Positions 59,995-64,000 of a stretch of 64,000 bases of DNA are shown piece after piece; the first letter of the stretch is position 1; each line of letters opens with the position of its first letter. Where the stretch lies: assembly GCA_020026435.1 (NCBI GenBank), contig JAHHQK010000001.1, positions 1 through 64,000 on the forward strand, written 5' to 3'. The notes below the pieces were generated by a model. It was given only the letters and a program-made list of their open reading frames with translations, was not told the DNA's origin and searched no databases. Position numbers and translations under genes: made by a program. This DNA comes from Alistipes sp. (GTDB lineage: Bacteria > Bacteroidota > Bacteroidia > Bacteroidales > Rikenellaceae).

Positions 59995-61377
59995 TTAGAG
60001 ATGGATGGCGACTCCGAGGGCAACTTCCGCAGCCTCCATGATTCCCTCGTTCATCGTGGGATGGGCATGGATCGTGCGGGCGATGTCGTGGGCCTTGATT
60101 CCGGCTTTCTTGGCCAGGGCCACCTCACCGATCATTTCGGTGACTCCGTTGCCGATCAGATGTGCGCCCAGCAGACGGTCGTCCTCCTCAGAGAAGAGCA
60201 GTTTGACGAATCCTTCGCGGTCACCGGCGGCCGTAGCCTTACCCGAGGCCGTGAAGGGGAAACGTCCGACCTTGTAGGCGATGCCGTCAGCCTGCAACTT
60301 CTGCTCCGTAACGCCCACCGAGGCCACCTCGGGCGAAGAGAATACACAGGCGGGAATCGACGAATAATCCACCGGCGAGGGATCGAGTCCGCAGATGGCC
60401 TCCACGCAGCAGATGGCTTCGGCCGAAGCCGCATGAGCCAGAGCCTGGCCGGGGACAATGTCTCCGATGGCATATACGCCCGGGGCCGTGGTACGGTAGA
60501 AAGCGTCGACCTTCACCTTGCCGCGCTCGATCTCCACGCCCGCATCTTCCAGACCGATACCTTCGATATTGGACTTGATGCCCACGGCCGACAGCACCAC
60601 ATCGGAAGTCAGCGTTTCGGCACCCTTCTTACCCTCGATGTCCACTTCGCAGCGGCCTTCCGCATTGATACGTACCTCCTTGACCGAGGTTGACACCAGG
60701 ACGCCTACCCGCATCTTGCGGAAGGCTCTCTCGACGGTTTTCGACACCTCCTCGTCCTCCAGCGGCATCAGATGGGGCAGATACTCCACTATGGTCACCT
60801 TCACGCCCAGAGCAGCGTAAAACCACGCGAATTCGCTGCCTATGGCTCCTGATCCCACGACGATCATGGATTCGGGCAGACGGTCGAGCGTCAGGGCATG
60901 GCGCGAGGAGAGGATGTGACAGCCGTCGATTTTCATGAAAGGCATCTCGCGGGGCGAGGCTCCCGTGGCGAGGATGATGTGGTCGGCTTCGTACTCCACG
61001 CCGTCGACATCGAGCCGATGGGGAGCCACCAGACGGCCGAAGCCCGCGATCAGCTCGATCTTGTTCTTCTTGAGCAGGAACTGCACGCCCTTGCTCATCG
61101 TCTCGGCCACGCTTCTCGAACGTGCGACGATCTGCTCCAGGTCGGGAGAAATCTCCCCCCGGACCTTGATGCCGTATTGCTCGGCCGAGGTGCAATGCTG
61201 GTAGAGCTGAGCGCTTTTGAGCAGGGCTTTGGTGGGGATGCAGCCCCAATTCAGGCATACTCCTCCGGCTTCGGCTTTCTCCACCAGAGCCACCTTCTTA
61301 CCCAGCTGTGCAGCACGAATGGCCGCTACATATCCGCCCGGGCCACTGCCCACCACGATGATGTCGTATCTGTCCAT
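59995..61377 (-). CDS. lpdA: Dihydrolipoyl dehydrogenase (E3)
   Basis: A 460-residue flavoprotein disulfide reductase. FAD-binding VVGSGPGGYVAAIRAAQLGKKVALVEK is followed by the redox-active disulfide GGVCLNWGCIPTKALL. NAD binding is in MIVVGSGAIGSEFAWFYAALGVKVTIVEYLPHLMP, then YAIGDIVPGQALAHAASAE and the catalytic His-Glu pair HAHPTMNE. It re-oxidises dihydrolipoamide of 2-oxoacid dehydrogenase complexes or glycine cleavage with NAD+. No E1/E2 genes are adjacent. Its leader, if the box at 61660 is used, would be about 270 bases. Confidence 0.96.
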   Translation of the reverse strand: MDRYDIIVVGSGPGGYVAAIRAAQLGKKVALVEKAEAGGVCLNWGCIPTKALLKSAQLYQHCTSAEQYGIKVRGEISPDLEQIVARSRSVAETMSKGVQFLLKKNKIELIAGFGRLVAPHRLDVDGVEYEADHIILATGASPREMPFMKIDGCHILSSRHALTLDRLPESMIVVGSGAIGSEFAWFYAALGVKVTIVEYLPHLMPLEDEEVSKTVERAFRKMRVGVLVSTSVKEVRINAEGRCEVDIEGKKGAETLTSDVVLSAVGIKSNIEGIGLEDAGVEIERGKVKVDAFYRTTAPGVYAIGDIVPGQALAHAASAEAICCVEAICGLDPSPVDYSSIPACVFSSPEVASVGVTEQKLQADGIAYKVGRFPFTASGKATAAGDREGFVKLLFSEEDDRLLGAHLIGNGVTEMIGEVALAKKAGIKAHDIARTIHAHPTMNEGIMEAAEVALGVAIHL

Positions 61378-61753
61378 ACTTATTCAGGTTTTTTAGTTTA
61401 TAGGTTCGGTCTGTATGAAAGGTGAACCGGGGCGGAATCGGGTAAAAAGCCTCCGACGGTCCTCAGTCTGCACCTTTTGTGGCGAAGAAACAGAAGCCGG
61501 GTCGCTTGCCATGCACTCGAAGACGAAGCCTGCAAAATGCACCCCGCCCTATCCTATCTTCTCTTCCACGAATTATAGCGAAGGGTCGGAGCATGAAACG
61601 CAACGGGGAAAATGGTGTTCCCCGATCATCGTTTCTGTCGGACCGCATCCTATCTTCTTCAAATGTACGAAAATTTTGGAGATTCGATACTCTTCTCCCC
61701 CGCTTTTTTGCACTTTGCCCCGGGAAAGGCCGACAGCCGGATTTGTACCTGTA
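61378..61753. other. Intergenic region upstream of lpdA, possible long leader
   Basis: About 375 bases without a supported gene. On the minus strand a TACATTTG box (61660-61667) would start the lpdA transcript, leaving about 270 bases of untranslated leader. I see no classical riboswitch motif by eye. The DNA is mid-GC with no strong hairpin. Confidence 0.35.
61660..61667 (-). promoter_or_regulatory. Possible promoter -7 box of lpdA
   Basis: TACATTTG on the minus strand matches TAnnTTTG; no clear -33 at 19-21 bases. Confidence 0.35.
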
Positions 61754-61793
61754 ATAAAAAAAGCGATGCGACCTTCCTTAGATCGCATCGCTC
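61754..61793 (-). terminator. Terminator of the C69 dipeptidase gene
   Basis: AGCGATGCGA (61762-61771) pairs with TCGCATCGCT (61783-61792); minus-strand T run TTTTTTTATT follows. About 27 bases after the stop codon at 61820. Confidence 0.9.
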
Positions 61794-61819
61794 TTATGTC
61801 TTGGGGGCAGAGGCCCTCG

Positions 61820-63517
61820 TTAGAACTTTCTCACTTCGAGAATCTCGCCGTTGTCGGCCGCTACGGCACGCTTCCAACGCTCGCTGTAACCGGGCTGCTG
61901 GATATTGCCGGGGACACGTTTGTCGTGGCCGTTGTTGACGAAATGCTCCAAACCCTTGTTGTTGTCCAGGAAGTCGATCACGTCGCCGTTCTCGCTCTTG
62001 ATATTACCGTCGATATATTTCACCAGCAGGTAGTTGTTGAGTCGCTCCCAGCGGGCGAACAACTCCTGGGCGCGGTCCACGCTGTAACGGGTCAGAGCCT
62101 CGCGACGAGCCTGCTCCTTGAGGGGTTCGGTATCGGCGTCGATCTTACGCACCTCCTCCAGTTTGTCGTTCTCCCACTTGGACTGTACCTTGCGGATGTC
62201 AGCCGAAACCAGATCGTAGCGCAGGTAGGCGAAGTTGGTTACGCGGTTGAACAGCCAGAAGGCCGATGTGGGCGAATACTCCAGCATCGAACCGTTCTTC
62301 AGATCGAAGCACTCCGGCACAGCATCTATCGAACAGTAGATCGGTGTGAGGCACGACGTGGCGGCGTCATCGACACCGAACCACAGGATACCGCGATCGG
62401 CCGATACATCGGGACGAGCCTGGGCCACAAACCAGAAACCGGTCTGCTGCGTAGCCGTGGCACGTTCGTTGGTGTAGGTCTTGCCGTCGACCTCGAAGTC
62501 CATCGGACGCCAGCGATAGGGGCAATGGTGGCCGCCTGCGCCGATGTCCTGGGTCATGTCCATCGGGGTACCCTCATAGTGGTCGCGCATACAGTCGAAA
62601 ACGACCTTGGGAGAGATCTTCGTGCGGGGTTTCACCCAAAGGGGCATCTTGTTGGTGGGGTTGTGGCCCAGGGCGTAGTCGGTGTACTGGTCCATGTCGT
62701 TGGCTACGGTGCGGAAGAACGACCATACACGGGCCTCGCAACCGCGCAGGGCTCCGAAGTCGGCCGGAGCGTAGGCATCCGAGAAGCTGAACTCCTCGTC
62801 CTTACCCTCGAAATAGCCGGCCTCGCGGGCAAATGAGATCACATCCTCGGAATAGAGGCAGTTCTCGGGGTCGTTGAGCGGGAAAGTCGTGATGCGCGAC
62901 TGGTTGGCGTGGGCCGACACATATCCGTCGGGAATGCGGCGGGCCACCCAGACGATACCCTTATTGAGGTTGCCGCCCTTGCCGTTGTCCTTGAATCCCT
63001 TGCCGATCAGCTCCATGATCCAGGCCTCCTCGGTGTCGGCGATCGAAAAGGACTCGCCCGACGATGCGTAGCCGTGGGTGTTGGCCAGCTTGGCGATCAT
63101 GTGGATGGCCTCACGGGCTGTCTTGGCGCGCTGGAGCGTGATGTAGATCAGCGATCCGTAGTCGATAAGACCCGTCTCGTCGGCCAGTTCGGGACGGCCT
63201 CCGTAGGTCGTCTCGGCGATGATGAGCGAGTGCTCGTTCATGTTGCCCACGGTTGAATAGGTCGTTCTGAGCTGGGGAATGTCCGTCAAATAACGGCCCG
63301 AGTCCCAATCATAGACCGGGAGCATCTTGCCGCGGGCAAAGCGTCCGCGCGGCGAGTGGTAGAGCGCACCGTAGAGGGCGTGGGAATCGGCTGCGTAGGA
63401 GACCATGATCGAACCATCGGTCGAAGCTCCGCGGGTGACGATGAAGTTGGTACAGGCGTCGGCGGCGTTGGTGAACAACAGGGCGACACCGGCCAGGAAC
63501 ATTGTAAATTTCTTCAT
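61820..63517 (-). CDS. C69-family dipeptidase (PepD-like), exported
   Basis: A 565-residue protein from the ATG at 63517 (MKKFTMFLAGVALLFTNAADAC), preferred because it gives a signal peptide; 17 further codons are open upstream. The mature N-terminus would be Cys22 (CTNFIVTRGASTDGSIMVSYAADSH), the N-terminal nucleophile of the C69 NTN-hydrolases. Other family features: EGVSIADTEEAW-type (FSIADTEEAWIMELIGKG), VARRIPDGYVSAHANQSRITTFPL, and HHCPYRWRPMDFEVDGKTYTNERATATQQTGFWFVAQAR. It hydrolyses dipeptides outside the cytoplasm; it may act in peptide scavenging. Confidence 0.93.
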   Translation of the reverse strand: MKKFTMFLAGVALLFTNAADACTNFIVTRGASTDGSIMVSYAADSHALYGALYHSPRGRFARGKMLPVYDWDSGRYLTDIPQLRTTYSTVGNMNEHSLIIAETTYGGRPELADETGLIDYGSLIYITLQRAKTAREAIHMIAKLANTHGYASSGESFSIADTEEAWIMELIGKGFKDNGKGGNLNKGIVWVARRIPDGYVSAHANQSRITTFPLNDPENCLYSEDVISFAREAGYFEGKDEEFSFSDAYAPADFGALRGCEARVWSFFRTVANDMDQYTDYALGHNPTNKMPLWVKPRTKISPKVVFDCMRDHYEGTPMDMTQDIGAGGHHCPYRWRPMDFEVDGKTYTNERATATQQTGFWFVAQARPDVSADRGILWFGVDDAATSCLTPIYCSIDAVPECFDLKNGSMLEYSPTSAFWLFNRVTNFAYLRYDLVSADIRKVQSKWENDKLEEVRKIDADTEPLKEQARREALTRYSVDRAQELFARWERLNNYLLVKYIDGNIKSENGDVIDFLDNNKGLEHFVNNGHDKRVPGNIQQPGYSERWKRAVAADNGEILEVRKF

Positions 63518-63626
63518 GGTAAAAAGTTGAGTTTGAAAATCCAATACACCTAAAGGGCGGTCGGCCATGCCTGTCGCGGATGAAGGGCCGTCGAGCAGTT
63601 ACGGTCTGACACCGACCTATACCATG

Positions 63627-63634
63627 CAAATATA
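63627..63634 (-). promoter_or_regulatory. Promoter -7 box of the C69 gene
   Basis: TATATTTG on the minus strand, 110 bases before the ATG at 63517; -33 not clear. Confidence 0.5.
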
Positions 63635-63698
63635 CGAAACAAAAATCAAACAACTTTTATTTGGAAAAATTTTTGTGTATTTTTACACATCCAAAATC

Positions 63699-64000
63699 AT
63701 GAAAACTATGTCTGTTGCACATCAATTAACTGCTGTCCGCCGGGCGTTACCCGAAGGGGTCGAGCTGGTTGCCGTCTCCAAGACCCACCCCGTGGAGAAG
63801 ATCCGCGAGGCCTACGATGCCGGTCAGCGCATTTTCGGGGAGAGCCGTCCGCAGGAGTTGCGTGAGAAATATGAGGCTCTGCCCCACGACATCGAGTGGC
63901 ACATGATTGGCCATTTACAGACCAACAAGGTCAAGTACATCGCCCCGTTCGTCAAGCTGATCCATTCGGTGGATAGCGAGCGGCTGGTGGAGACCATCCA
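63699..64000 (+). CDS. yggS: YggS/PROSC-family pyridoxal-phosphate homeostasis protein, truncated by the window end
   Basis: The first 100 residues are visible: MKTMSVAHQLTAVRRALPEGVELVAVSKTHPVEKIREAYDAGQRIFGESRPQELREKYEAL, then DIEWHMIGHLQTNKVKYIAPFVKLIHSVDSERLVETI. AVSKTHP holds the PLP-binding Lys, and FGESRPQEL and WHMIGHLQTNKVK are the family signature. A second start at 63708 is also possible. The protein binds PLP without known catalysis and keeps vitamin B6 balance. It continues beyond base 64000. Confidence 0.95.
   Translation, partial: MKTMSVAHQLTAVRRALPEGVELVAVSKTHPVEKIREAYDAGQRIFGESRPQELREKYEALPHDIEWHMIGHLQTNKVKYIAPFVKLIHSVDSERLVETI

Overview
The window looks like a stretch of a Bacteroidota chromosome, most likely order Bacteroidales. 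The moderately high GC of the coding DNA and the gene content would fit Rikenellaceae/Alistipes, but that placement is inference. The phylum is supported by repeated promoter boxes of the form TAnnTTTG (with TTTG or TTG about 20 bases upstream), by surface lipoproteins with Cys followed by acidic residues, by a BACON domain, a DUF5686 outer-membrane protein, a short Hc1-type histone-like protein and a FeoA-FeoB fusion. I see no rRNA, tRNA, CRISPR array, intact transposase or recombinase.

Layout. 1-3.2 kb: 3' part of a (p)ppGpp synthetase/hydrolase, a one-helix membrane protein and a HIT protein. 3.2-5.4 kb: AT-rich, mostly non-coding DNA around a small CI-like HTH gene, with an array of TGTAAA/TTTACA motifs and three copies of a 12-mer containing a sequence identical to the E. 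coli dif XerD half-site. 5.4-7.4 kb: metal-ABC substrate-binding protein and ATPase without a permease. 7.7-12 kb: PKD-type surface lipoprotein, then htpG; a 13-bp inverted repeat brackets the lipoprotein promoter box. 12.3-17 kb: serine-type sulfatase plus heparinase II/III-family lyase, followed by the decayed remnant of a TonB-dependent receptor carrying a (CCTT)n tract. 17.4-21.4 kb: two surface lipoproteins (BACON-PDZ-S41 protease; Fn3-like). 21.8-28.1 kb: seven same-strand genes (nucleoside phosphorylase, dnaN, exonuclease, LysM/PBP1-like protein, rex, an FAD synthetase without kinase domain, thioesterase).

28.2-36.2 kb: glmM, M20 dipeptidase, OmpA-like protein with a Lys/Arg/Ala tail, argS, and a lower-GC orphan HsdR_N-type nuclease. 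36.2-41.7 kb: dusB, a complete dTDP-L-rhamnose cluster (rfbA-C-D-B), and a YbaK deacylase. 41.8-48.8 kb: DUF5686 outer-membrane protein, HAD phosphatase, then a three-gene envelope operon (thioredoxin-fold protein, Omp85-like barrel, phosphoethanolamine transferase). 49-55 kb: histone-like gene and a tripartite RND efflux operon. 55.1-64 kb: FeoAB plus its small Cys-rich partner, an AspT-type antiporter, dihydrolipoyl dehydrogenase, a C69 dipeptidase and the start of a YggS-family gene.

Most genes are housekeeping or envelope functions. The parts that deserve a second look are the non-coding structures (dif-like half-sites with the TGTAAA array, the promoter-flanking inverted repeat, the microsatellite in the receptor pseudogene), the orphan nuclease and a few architectures with expected parts missing (ZnuAC without ZnuB, RibF without riboflavin kinase).
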